Below, in pieces: positions 22,120 through 32,211 of a stretch of 64,000 nt of DNA. Made by a program: the position numbers and the translations under genes. Origin of the DNA: Earliella scabrosa (Eukaryota > Basidiomycota > Agaricomycetes > Polyporales > Polyporaceae); NCBI GenBank assembly GCA_022605405.1, contig JABYQQ010000014.1, positions 372,001 through 436,000 on the forward strand, read 5' to 3'. Below the pieces are notes generated by a model. The model made no database searches and was not told the DNA's origin. It saw only the letters and a list, made by a program, of their open reading frames with translations. The stretch's first letter is position 1, and the number at the start of each line of letters is the position of its first letter.

Positions 22120-23520
22120 CTAATCCATATCCCCGGCGCCGTCGCAGCTGGGATCCTCATGCGAGCTTTTGTCGTCACTCGTCGGTTCAAGGTTCTCGGA
22201 GGCGTTAGGGTCGTACTCCTCATCGGTTTCGGAAGTTCTGCCCCGACGAGTGCGACGGCGTGGCGTAGGAGAATACTCCTCCCTGTCATGCAAGCGGGGC
22301 GAGAGCGCGTCGCCAGCGCGTGGCGTTCTGGGATGAGGTGCTGCGGTGACTGACGCACTCGGAGCGGTGACGCCGCGGGAGCTGCCCGCCACAAATTCGG
22401 GAGGAGGCGGGGCAGATCTCGTCGCAGGATAGGTTCGACGAAGGGCGCGCATCTGTGGTGCTTCGGAGAGGGACGGACGGTTCTCGTTTGAGTGCCCAGA
22501 TCTCGCCTGCTCAAGACTATCGACATCATACCCTACAGCGTCAGCGCCCTCGACACCAGGAACACCAGCACTGACCGGGCCCGACATTTCCGCAAAGTTC
22601 GGGAGAGCTGCTCCGGGGGCCTGAATGGCACTGACGAGGCCCGTGAGCAGGTCGACAGTGCGAGACTGATTCGCCACGATGGTCTGGACGTAGGTGAGCA
22701 GGGACTTCATGGACGCGTCGAGGGCAACGTTGGTGTCGGCGACGCGAGTCATTTGGGTGCCGAGGCGGTTGATGGCGGCGGGGAGAGAGGTTCCCTCGGT
22801 ACGCGGCGCGCGAGGTGGACGGACCACAGCTACGGTACCTGTGGAGTGGCCATAGGACCCAGAGGGTGCTGCCTGGGTGCGACGGCGCTTCGACGGAGGT
22901 CCTTCAACATCGATGTTCCCAGGGCCGTCGACGTCGTGGGCCACGACCGGAGCCGGCCTTGCCCGCCTATCGACATGGAGCCCGTCCTCCTCCAGCCGCT
23001 TGAGCTCTTTGCGGTCGATCATAGGCTTGTCGTCCTGGCCATCGCGACCGAAGAGAGCGACTTGCGCGCGCGACTGAGGGAAGGGTGGACTAGTGGAAGG
23101 CACAGGAGACTTACCCGTTTTCGTGTGCCAGTCACAACCCGAACGACTGTGGACCAAACAACCCTTGCACTTCCAGGACTGCCCATTGGTCTGCTCGCAG
23201 TCATCGCCATGTTCCGCACAATATTCACAGTCATTGGAGCGAATAACTGCCAACGTCACCTCCAGGTCCTCGGGGTACTCTCCACGCCGCAGTGCCGCCG
23301 GCAGGACTACCGCCCCGCGATCAAGAATGCGAGGGCCGTTGGATGAGCCATCGTCGTGCTCCTGAGCTATAGGCGTGGAAGCCATTAGGGTAAGGAACGG
23401 ATGCAGCGATCAGGTTGCGCACTCACACTGAGCGATGGGATCTGCGTTGTCGTCTTGACTGTTGACGAGCTCGTCGACTTCTTCGGTGCTGCTGTTTGCC
23501 GGACTAGAGGCCGTGGCCAT
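22120..23520 (-). CDS. Cysteine-cluster (putative zinc-binding) protein of the KDZ island
   Basis: Model complement(join(22120..23366,23427..23520)), 446 aa, with a 60-nt GTGAGT..ATAG intron in matching phase. The N-terminus is acidic (MATASSPANSSTEEVDELVN). Residues ~65-110 hold the cysteine cluster CEYCAEHGDDCEQ followed by WKCKGCLVH and RSGCDW, a Cx2C-x5-6-C / Cx2C-x6-C pattern seen in transposon-linked basidiomycete proteins. A basic KRRR stretch and a predicted helical segment follow (LPAAINRLGTQMTRVAD). The C-terminal third is disordered, with RRRTRRGR and an acidic end. A 41-nt GTAAGT..CTCAG candidate intron within exon 2 would break the frame, so it was not used. DNA binding is inference. 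It lies tail to tail with the dioxygenase and on the same strand as the transposase. Confidence 0.65.
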
Positions 23521-23703
23521 AGTATAAGAGGATGCGAGAGTCTCGATTGGAGGGGAGGACAACGCCATTGGAAGATGGGGAGGGGGAGCAGAGCGAGACA
23601 GTGATGAAAGCGTTCGGAAATGAACCTGGGGCCGAGAGCATCGCCACCGGGGCGACCTCCGGGAAAGCGCCCTGATTAGGACAGGCACAACAAATGACGT
23701 AAG

Positions 23704-23718
23704 GACGTCATGACGTCA
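23704..23718. promoter_or_regulatory. CRE-like palindrome upstream of the cysteine-cluster gene
   Basis: GACGTCATGACGTCA contains TGACGTCA at 23711-23718, the consensus for ATF/CREB bZIP factors. It lies about 190 nt upstream of the minus-strand start at 23520, between that gene and the transposase 3' end. Function is inference. Confidence 0.35.
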
Positions 23719-25640
23719 CCAGGGAGAGATATCTTGTTCCGGGAACGACTAGCGACATAAGTAGTACATTATGACTGTGGGACACAGTGAGATGATTACT
23801 CGCGTGGAAGAGCGAGCTCAGCCCGCGGGATAATCCGGGGATGCAAGCCTCGCTTCTCTAGCACGCCGACTCGCCAATTGTTCCTGATTAGAATCATCTC
23901 ATCGAGGAAGAAATTGAAATGGATCTCGTCCATCTCTCGCACCACGGGCATGAACTTCCCAAACCATACGTTGCCCTGCTCCGCCGCCGACGTGTTGAAA
24001 AGCCACTCGTTGTCGATGCTGTAGAGTTCCGGGAACCCAGCCGGGTTGCAATTCATGATACAGAAACCATCCGAGTCCTTGTGTTTGCGAATGGCGTGAA
24101 AAACGTCGACGGGCAAGCCTATCTGCAACAGGCGCTGGTCCCCCACGCTGAGGATGTGTTTGAGGAGCTGGCAATTGTTGTCGTAGAACAGGAAGCAAGG
24201 GAGCGCGCGAGGAAGGTCAGCCGGGAAGACGCGGTTGATGAAGGCCTGTTCAGGTGTGAGACGGGGGAACAGTAGAGAAGAAGACGCACAAAGCATACCA
24301 GCGCGTTAGATACAGATTCGGCTTCATAGAACGTCGCTCGCGCCAGGATAACACCGCACGGACGGAACATGAGCTGCTGACAGTGTGTATAACGACGACC
24401 GAGCGCATTCTTCATCTTGAGGCGTTCGGGTTTCTGCGGCGCCTTCTTGCCCTTGCGCTTGGGTTGCTTAGACGTTGCCGCGCGACCTTCCTGTGCAGCG
24501 TTCACGCCGGCCGTCGCTCCTCGCTGGCGAGGAAGAGCCCGCGAAGGGATGGGCACCTCGTCGAAGACCTCGCTGAGATCAATGGCGTGCTCGTCCGTGC
24601 ACGACGGCTCACCATCATGCGCGGAGGCAGACAAACCCCGCAACAAGGACGCGGCTTGGCGGTTGTCAAGACGCCTCTTCAGACGGAAGATGGCCTGCCC
24701 TTCCTGACGCCGCTGTTCCTCGAACTCCCGATGGACCGTGGTGGAGCATGTGCGCCTGCCGTCGGTGACAGGTAACTCGCACTGGTGGATGGCACAGAGG
24801 GTGCGGCGGGAGTCGTGTGCGGGGCAGAATCGATCCCTCGGCGACCGTAGCCTATTCGTGCATTGGTCGACATTGCATCTCGGGTGTCCCACGGTGACAC
24901 CGTCCATAACGGCGGCCGAAAGACGCTCTGAACAACGGAAGTGAACATGGGACTGTGGGCCGAAAGGAAGGGGAGAGTAAGACGCACCCATCGATTGAGA
25001 GTCCGCGTCCCCTTTGCTGTAGATCTTCTCACAGAGATCACACGCGTGCGCCCAAAGAGGCTGACCCTCTCCGACAATGAACGTGTTGCGTGCCTCCAAT
25101 GCCATCATGAAGCGTTCCGAATGAGACCCAGCGTGAGGCAAGATGAGACGTTGCGACGTGCGGACTGAATGCAGCAGGAGGGAATGAAGGTAGAACGCGT
25201 TCCAAACCGTGTCGACGGTGAGAGGCCGGGCATCGGGAATGTCTGAGAGTCCCATATTATATATCCGTGCTACAGTTTCTCCAGAGGCACTGCAGGGGTG
25301 AGAAGGGTGTTGGGTAACCGCTTCACGCATGGACAGGGAGGACGTACTGGGAGAACGCCATCTGGGTGCGGAAGAGAATAGCCAGTTTAGTTTCGACGAA
25401 AGCGTATTCTGACGCCTCAACCACGTCGGGGATATCTCCATAGTAGACTCGCTCCGACGTGGGCGAACTTGCGTTGCGTATGGAATAGTTCGGCCGATAA
25501 GTCGTGTGGCATCCTGCGTGCGGCGTAAGTTAATGTCACAATGCCAGCGCCAACTTTGAAAGGGGCAAACCTTTGCACCACAGGGAGATAACGCGGACCG
25601 GAAGCGTGCCACGGGTACGCGTGTACAGGGTAGCCATGTA

Positions 25641-26352
25641 TAGTGTTGCAGGGTCCGGTCCTAGGACTGATCAAGGACCGGAAAAAGACCGGGACCGGAC
25701 TGATTTAGGACTGGTCAGGACCGGACTGATCATCAGTCCAGTCCCGGTCCCGGTCCCGGTCCTGGCAGAAGTCCCGGGCCATGTAGGACCGGTCAGGACT
25801 GGTCCGGACCGGTCCTGGACTGCTCTGATATAGTGCTATATACAGTAATTTTTTGGTGATTTTTGAGATTTTTTCCGAATTTATATGGGCCATTTTTGTA
25901 GTGTCCATCAATAGAGCCCATAATGAGGCTCATATCAAGCTTAGGTAACGCGTTTATCTCTACATCTGATCTGATCTAATCTTATCTAAGAGCCGCCTTA
26001 TCAAGGTGCCTCCGACTCACAGCCTAGTAATGTCCTGTTGGCTCAGCTGGTAGAGCACTCGTGTTACTATGGCCTTTTTGTGAGGCCCCGAGTTCAATTC
26101 CCGCTGGTGCCGACTTGTTTCTAGTGGGCCACCCCGGTTGGACCGGTCCTGGACCGGTTCAGGACCAGTCCGGACTGGCATCGGTCCAGGACCGGTCCCG
26201 GACTGGGACCGGACCGCGGTCCTGTGCAGGACCGCTAGGACTGGACCGTCAGTCCGGTCCTCAGCTACTGGGTGCGGTCCTGTCCGGTCCTGGTCCTCGG
26301 TCCTGCCTCGGAGGGGTCAAAAGACCGGACCGGACCGGACCCTGCAACACTA
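25641..26352 (+). mobile_element. 712-bp non-autonomous hAT-like element, copy 2
   Basis: Same length, termini and content as copy 1 but inverted in the window. Its own 8-bp duplication, GCCATGTA, lies at 25633-25640 and 26353-26360. The different duplication shows independent insertion. It sits in an exon of the KDZ transposase, with its tRNA-like module antisense to that gene. The 712 + 8 = 720 bp added is divisible by three, but the inserted sequence contains stops in the transposase frame. Confidence 0.93.
26032..26113 (+). other. tRNA-like Pol III module inside hAT copy 2
   Basis: A-box-like TGGCTCAGCTGG at 26039-26050 and B-box-like GAGTTCAATTC at 26090-26100, with a well-paired D-arm. 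The anticodon arm can be drawn only with G-T pairs and an enlarged loop, and the acceptor ends do not pair. It is a tRNA-derived module and probably not an acceptor-competent tRNA. Confidence 0.6.
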
Positions 26353-26999
26353 GCCATGTATGCGTTCTGGGTGCCGCCGAGCGGCTTGAACCGGTCGGAG
26401 CAGTCAACGGTCGTGCAGCAGGTGACGGGAGGAACTATTATTTCCACTCCTGTTCCAAAGGAGCGCTGTCAGCACCTTGGCTGGAGAGCAAATGTCAGAT
26501 TCGTACCGAGCTGATGTGCAGGCACATTTTGGGCCAGTGAGCGGTCGATGTCGCCCACACTGATGTTCATTCCGCGATAGAGTAGTAAGACTGGACCCAA
26601 AGCGGTCCAGAGGTCCTCGACATGCTGTGGAGGTAGTCGCATGACGATGGTGAGCGTCTGGCGGATGTTGGCATTCAACACGGGAAGACCGATGGTGGTG
26701 CGTGGGGACGACAGTAGGATGAGCGGTATAAAGCGAGTGATAGTATTAATATACGTCCACAATTGGGACACTGTGAGACTACTGTAGAGATGGTGAAAAC
26801 GAGAGAGCTGGGAAGAAACCAGCGAGAGAAGTGCGTCCGGCCCGTGAGGAAGAAAGGACATCGTACACGGAGGAACGGGACAAAGACAGAAGTGTGAGGG
26901 ACGGGGGCAAGGCGCTCAGTGAGCGCGAGGCTCGATCGGCGGCAGCGGTGACCGTTGAGGCAGTATCGATGTCGACGGGGGCGTTCAGGTGAAGGCGTG

Positions 27000-27800
27000 C
27001 TGGCGGCATTGGTCAGGTCGAGGTGGGAGCAACGGACAGGTCAGCTACGAGGCGGGCAGGTGAAGCCGCCCGGGTCTGATCAAGGTTGGAGTGACGCGCG
27101 TGGACAGGTCCGGGCAAGGGTGGAGCGACGGGCGGGTCAGCTACAGAGAGGGAGCCGGTCAGGTCAAGCCAGGCAGGCGGCGAGAGTCCGGTCGAGGTTG
27201 GAGGGTTGGCCAGGTGAGCTATGCCGGTCAGCGAGCGAGGCGAGCGCGGTCAGGTCAAGGCATGCCGGCGGGACTGATCAGGAGCGACGGCCAGGTCAGC
27301 TACGGAGGCGGTCAGGTCAAGACATGCCGGCGGCACTGGTCTGAGCGACGGCGAGGTGAGCTATAGAGGTCAGGTCCGGTCGAAGCGGGAGCGATGGGCC
27401 GGTCAGCGAGCGAGGCGAGCGCGGTCAGGTCAAGGCATGCCGGCGGGACTGATCAGGAGCGACGGCCAGGTCAGCTACAGAGGCGGTCAGGTCAAGGCAT
27501 GCCGGCGGCACTGGTCTGAGCGACGGCGAGGTGAGCTATAGAGGTCAGGTCCGGTCGAAGCGGGAGCGATGGGCCGGTCAGCGAGCGAGGCGAGCGCGGT
27601 CAGGTCAAGGCATGTCGGCGGGAGTAGTCACGAGCGACGGCCAGGTGAGCTATGGATGCGCGCACGTTCAGGTGCAGTCGAAGTTGGATCAATGGCCGGT
27701 CAGCAACGAAGGTGAGCGCGTTGAGGTCAATGCGTGCACGGGGAGCGACGGCCAGGTGAGTTACGGAGGCGGTCGCGGTCAGGTCAGGTCGACGTAGCGG
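27000..27800. repeat. GGTCAGGTC minisatellite with 175-bp higher-order units
   Basis: Short units around GGTCAGGTCAAGGCATGCCG and GAGCGACGGCCAGGTCAGCT are arranged into a larger unit of about 175 bp, starting near 27356 and 27531 with a third partial unit. It abuts the 5' end of the KDZ transposase gene. Open plus-strand frames give Arg/Gly/Gln-rich peptides of no evident meaning. Confidence 0.85.
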
Positions 27801-29005
27801 CTTGGAGTCAGCTATTGAGGCGGCCGCGGTGACTCCATAACAGGTTGGTTGAACGTCGCGGGGCTCAGATGATGGTCAGTTCAGGGATTGGCAGCACCAG
27901 TCACGCCAACGAAGGAGGAGAACGCGGGCGTGGTGGATTCAAAGGGATCTTGTTGAGGTTCATACCCACACACGTTACATGCTCCCCTCCTCACATCTAT
28001 CATTAAGCGCCCATCCGGCTTGGCGCCGCGCCGGACGCGTCCGCCGGACGTTGCAATACAACGCTGATGCTCTCCGGCGGGCCGGACCGGGCCTCACAAC
28101 CGCCCAAGCGTCGCGTTGCAACCGTTCCCCCGGCCATCCGAGGGAAGGCGGGTTGCGCCTAGGAAAGTTCCCAGTCCCTCGGCTAGTTGACATAAGCGGC
28201 TTCCTGGTCCTCTGCCGTCGCCAAGCGGCCTGGCCGGACGGCAGCGGAGGACCCCCAAGTGAGGGGTCAGCTCTCGCTCGATGAGCTGGCAGCGGAATGC
28301 GTGGATGGACGCCACATCGTGGCTCCGAGTCCGTCCATTTGCGTAGAGTACTCAAACATAATTACATATGCGCCCCGACCGTTTGTCTTACAATACTGAA
28401 AGCCAGCACCGAGATGGGATGGCACTTACCGACCATTTATCACCATCTGGTGCCGCTACGTTTCGGGACAGAGGGCTGTGAGGGTTGTGAGCGAGAGTGG
28501 ATGAGCCCATCCACATACCATGCAGCGTCAGGGTGTCACAGGGTCGCGCACGCAACTTGAACACTGCAGGCATGGTGAGCTTAGTGGGTAGGCAGAGGTG
28601 GGCAGAGGCGGGTGCTAGCGAGTAAGACTAAGAGCGGTGCCCCGCCCGCCGTTGGCGGACGGAGGGCGGGCGCCTATACATGAACGTGACCGCACGCGGT
28701 TGATGCAGGAGAGACCGCAAATGCTCCCACAGGGACTGCAAATCTCTTGCCTCGCAGCTAGCTGCGGACCGTCCCTCTCTCGCAGCGACAGCCATTCACA
28801 TCCGCCTCGCAGCTCTTGCGCCTACAGCCATTTGCAGTCCCGCGGATTTGCAGTCTCTATCCGCCCTTCCGCTACGATGTCATCCCGACGCATCCGCACC
28901 ACTTGTGCTCTTAAGGCCTCCCCTCTGTGCTCCCCTCTGCGTACACCCCGCTTTCTATCTGCCTACATCGCTCTTACCGACGCATATCTCAACCTCTAGC
29001 AAGTC
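27801..29005. other. Intergenic, no confident gene
   Basis: Contains GC-rich inverted motifs (GGCGGGC/GCCCGCC) near 28640-28680 and a TCTCTC/GCAG-rich stretch before the nuclease start. No exon chain was recognised. Confidence 0.4.
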
Positions 29006-30990
29006 ATGGGAGTAGAAGGACTCTGGAAGGTTAGTCCATGTTTGCCGACCAGTCTGAGGACACGTGTCAACTCGCAGTACAGCTTGTCGAGGCGGCGGCG
29101 GTCTCTGAATCTCTCCAGAGGCTATCCATCCGGGAGGGTTTCGAGGGGAGACGTCCTGAGCATCTGTATGTTATTGGAGTCGACGTGAGGTATGTACTCA
29201 AGCTCTCCGCTCCCCCAATAAAGTCGCGTCCTCAACACGACCCGAAGCATCTGGATGCAGCAGATGATCCACAAGTTCGCTGCCGGCCACGCTCAGTATG
29301 GCGAGAATCCAGAGCTGCGAGCTCTTCTCTTTCGGATTGCAAGTCTTGCGAAGCTGCCCATTCATGCCATCTTCGTCGCCGACGGTCCCCATCGTCCGAA
29401 ACTGAAGAGGGGCAAGCAAGTGAAGACCACTCCCCTCTGGCTCACTGTCGGACTCCGCAACCTTGTTGATGCCTTCGGCTTTGGGTGGATTGAGGTATGT
29501 TCTCTTGGCTTGTCGTTCTACAGCTTCTGATGTACTTTTGTCAGGCTGCGGGTGAAGCAGAGGCTGAGCTTGCTCATATGAATAAGCTCGGCCTCATCGA
29601 CGCCGTCATGACCGACGATAGTGACGCGCTGATCTTTGGTGCCCGAGTAATCATTCGCAAGTACGTGTTGAAGCTTTGAGCCCTTCATGGTCAGCTGACT
29701 CGCTTTCGTATAGCCCTGAGTTTCGTCGCCATGGGCCCGACGATGTGCAAGTGTACCGTGCGAGCACTATTCACCGGAAATTCAAGCTGGGGCGGGATGA
29801 GCTCTTCTTGTTTGCATTGCTGGTTGGATGCGATTACGACCAGGTATGTATACCAGTGAACCGAACGGCGTAGAGCTTCATGTCTCACTCACTCCTTCAG
29901 GCCGGCCTTCTCAAATGTGGAACGCAGACTGCACACGGTCTAGTCAAGTACGGTCTCGGACGCGCTCTGCGACAAGCCCTCGATACTCGCTCCGGAGACG
30001 ACCTCACCGACTTCCTCCATTGCTGGCGCGAAGACGTCCGTCAACGCCTGCGTGAAGACCCCCTTGGCCACATTGGCCGGAGAAGCCTCGCTGTTGCAGC
30101 TCAGGTCACTGGCGCGTTCCCCAATGTTGCTGCCGCTCGCCACATAATCGCCCCAGCGCTCCTCCCAGACGGCGCCTACACGGCCGCACTACACCCACAT
30201 CCCATCAACTTCGCCAAGGTCGGTGCAGCGTGCGAGCTGTATTTCACATGGGGCAATAGGACGGAGATCCTGGACACCTTTCGCTCGACGCTGTGGCCAG
30301 CAGAGGTCGCCCGGATGCTGATATGCGAGGGCAATGAGCGTGCTGGCATCCAGTCGTTGGTACGTCGTTACTCACGCATGGTGATCTACAGCTGCTGATG
30401 AACAACAGCTCGGTCCTGTTCGCCGTATCTTGACAGTTGAGCTGGATCACATTGATCCGCGGCGCCCGAACGACTATGCCTCGTGCCGGTTGAGCGTCGT
30501 CGACAGCGGCCTTCGTCAGCAAGTGGAGGGTGGACTACGCAACCTACGACCATACCGTTCCAATGCAAAGGAACCGGAAAGCGAAGTCGTTCAACGCCTG
30601 GCCTGGCCACAGTATATGGGCTTTCCGGCTGTGATCCTCGAGCGCGCCCGTCCCGAGATAACTCAAGCTGCATATGCGGAGCTAGAGAAGAAGTTGACCA
30701 AGCGGACGAAGGGGAAGGGGAAGGGGACGGCGACGAAGCCAGTGACGAAGACGAAGACGAAGCCGAAGCCGAAGACCCAGACGAAGACGAAGACGAAGAC
30801 AGCACCAACGACGGCCACAAAGACAAAGGCGCATGTCGAGACCAAGGGTGCACGAAAGACGAGGAGTAGCCCTGCCCTCACCTCCCAGACAGCCGCCTCG
30901 ACGTCGGCCGTCCCACAAGATGTCATCGACCTTACCGTTGACTCTGATGACGATGCTTTGCCCTCGTCGTCTACTCCGTGGCAGTTCTAG
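29006..30990 (+). CDS. XPG/Rad2-family structure-specific nuclease
   Basis: Model join(29006..29029,29083..29184,29261..29494,29545..29660,29714..29843,29901..30359,30409..30990), 548 aa, all phases consistent. The 24-nt first exon gives MGVEGLWK, the canonical XPG N-terminus with its conserved Gly. XPG-N continues through YVIGVD and FVADGPHRPKLKRGK. XPG-I has the active-site block AAGEAEAELAHMNKLG and DAVMTDDSDALIFGA. LLVGCDYDQAGL matches the helix-2-turn-helix metal ligand region. Such enzymes cut DNA flaps, bubbles or junctions with two Mg ions. The C-terminus has a Lys/Thr repeat linker (~30700-30830) and then VIDLTVDSDDD, which matches a SUMO-interacting motif. Length and layout suit the fungal GEN1/XPG-like expansion better than FEN1 (no PCNA box seen). 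Nuclear location is inferred. Confidence 0.85.
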
Positions 30991-31229
30991 CGTGGTCGTG
31001 GGGTGTGGGCTTGGGTCTGGGGTCTGGCAGTGGGGTGGGGCTGTAGGCGAGGGTGTTGGACGCGGGTGAGGCTGTACAGGTGTGGGTGCGGCGGCCGTCG
31101 GATTCGAGAACAGGCTGGATGTTGGGGCAGGTTAGCAGGTTCACGACACTCGTTGGAGTCGAGAGCCGTCGTGGGGTTCAAGGCGAGTCGTTGTAGGGGC
31201 GAGGTTGGTCGTGGGGTACGTGGACATCG

Positions 31230-32085
31230 TCAATCTTGGAATCATCAAGCGTCGGGCAAGCAACTCGAGGACGGTCAACATGCAGCTGGTTGCTGTGGGC
31301 AAGCAGCTTGAGGACGGTCGCCTCGCGCAAGCAGCTTGAGGACGGTCGTGGCCGCCATGCAGGCAAGCAGCTCAAGGATGCTTGTCGCTCGTCGCTGGCA
31401 CGCAGGGAAAGCAGCTCAAGGACGGTCACCTCGGCAGGCAGGCAAGCAGCTCGAGGATCAGCGTCGCTCGTCGTCGCTCGTCACTGGCACGCGGGCAAGC
31501 AGCTGGAGGACGGTCTCTCGGGCAGACGGGCAAGCAGCTCGAGGACGGTCGTCGCTCGTCGCTGGCACGCGGGCAAGCAGCTCGAGGACGGTCACCTCGG
31601 CAGGCGGGCAAGCAGCTCGAGGATCGTCATCGCTCGTCACTGGCACGCGGGCAAGCAGCTTGAGGACGGTCGTCGCTCGTCGCTGGCACGTGGGCAAGCA
31701 GCTGGAGGACGGTCCCTCGGGCAGACGGGCAAGCAGCTTGAGGACGGTCGTCGCTCGTCGCTGGCACGCGGGCAAGCAGCTCGAGGATCGTCATCGCTCG
31801 TCACTGGCACGCGGGCAAGCAGCTGGAGGACGGTCCCTCGGGCAGACGGGCAAGCAGCTTGAGGACGGTCGTCGCTCGTCGCTGGCACGCAGGGCAAGCA
31901 GCTCGAGGACGGTCGCCTCGCGCAGGCGGGCAAGCAGCTTGAGGGTCGTCGTTGCTCGTCGTTGCTCGTCACTGGCACGCGGGCAAGCAGCTTGAGGAGG
32001 ATGGTCTTCGTTCGTCGCTGGCACGCTGGCAAGCAGCTCGAGGATGCTCGCTCTGGGCACGCAGGCAAGCAGCTGACCGTCTGAC
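31230..32085. repeat. GGGCAAGCAGCTCGAGGACG minisatellite
   Basis: About twenty copies of a GCAAGCAGCT(C/T)GAGGACGGTC core are separated by variable linkers such as GTCGCTCGTCGCTGGCACGC or CTCGGGCAGACG. Core spacing is 33-57 bp. It fills most of the gap between the nuclease and the recombinase gene. Long frames are open on both strands but look like repeat artefacts. Confidence 0.9.
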
Positions 32086-32211
32086 GCTGTGGCAGTTGTA
32101 CAATGTAAACGCAGTCATGTCGTGATTCTCGGTATCTTGAATGTATCATCTTTTGTAGAATTGTAATGGCTTGGCTTCTCTAATGTATCGTTGTATCATC
32201 TATTGTACAGT

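Larger units (their letters stand above)
23796..26861 (-). pseudogene. KDZ transposase, broken by a hAT-like insertion
   Basis: Exons, in coding order: 26861-26507, 26449-26353 (interrupted by the hAT copy) continuing 25632-25571, 25513-25348, 25289-24988, 24927-24299, 24245-23796. Every junction keeps phase once the insertion is ignored. Domains: an N-terminal helical region; a CxC5-type cluster (PPVTCCTTVDC, then SLWCKGCHTTYRPNYS); VWNAFYLHSLLLHS; HACDLCEKIY; a CxC6-type cluster (HPRCNVDQC, FCPAH, CAIHQCEL); and the transposase core with PCFLFYDNNCQLLKH, GLPVDVFHAIRKHKDSDGF and AAEQGNVWFGKF. These are diagnostic of basidiomycete KDZ elements. The 712-bp insertion lies between NAYMA and TLYTRT inside CxC5 and brings stop codons. 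The start is uncertain: ATG 26861 is the first in frame, while an ORF from ATG 27009 in another frame may supply the true N-terminus. Everything except the insertion looks intact, so loss of function seems recent. Confidence 0.85.

Noticed and set aside
23053..23095. 41-nt GTAAGT..CTCAG intron inside the cysteine-cluster gene
   Set aside because: Splicing would shift the frame and lose the downstream protein-like region; the unspliced frame is open to the natural stop.
22492..23346. 284-aa plus-strand ORF
   Set aside because: It is antisense to the cysteine-cluster gene, whose minus-strand model has a spliced start and a clear Cys pattern.
26032..26113. Functional tRNA gene
   Set aside because: Acceptor ends do not pair and the T-stem is poor; it lies inside a transposable element present twice.
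30663..30926. Hydrophobic minus-strand ORF resembling a membrane protein
   Set aside because: It is the antisense of the Lys/Thr-rich linker of the nuclease gene.
31236..32149. Long ORFs on both strands across the AAGCAGCT minisatellite
   Set aside because: They follow the repeat period and change frame with linker length; there is no independent support for a protein.
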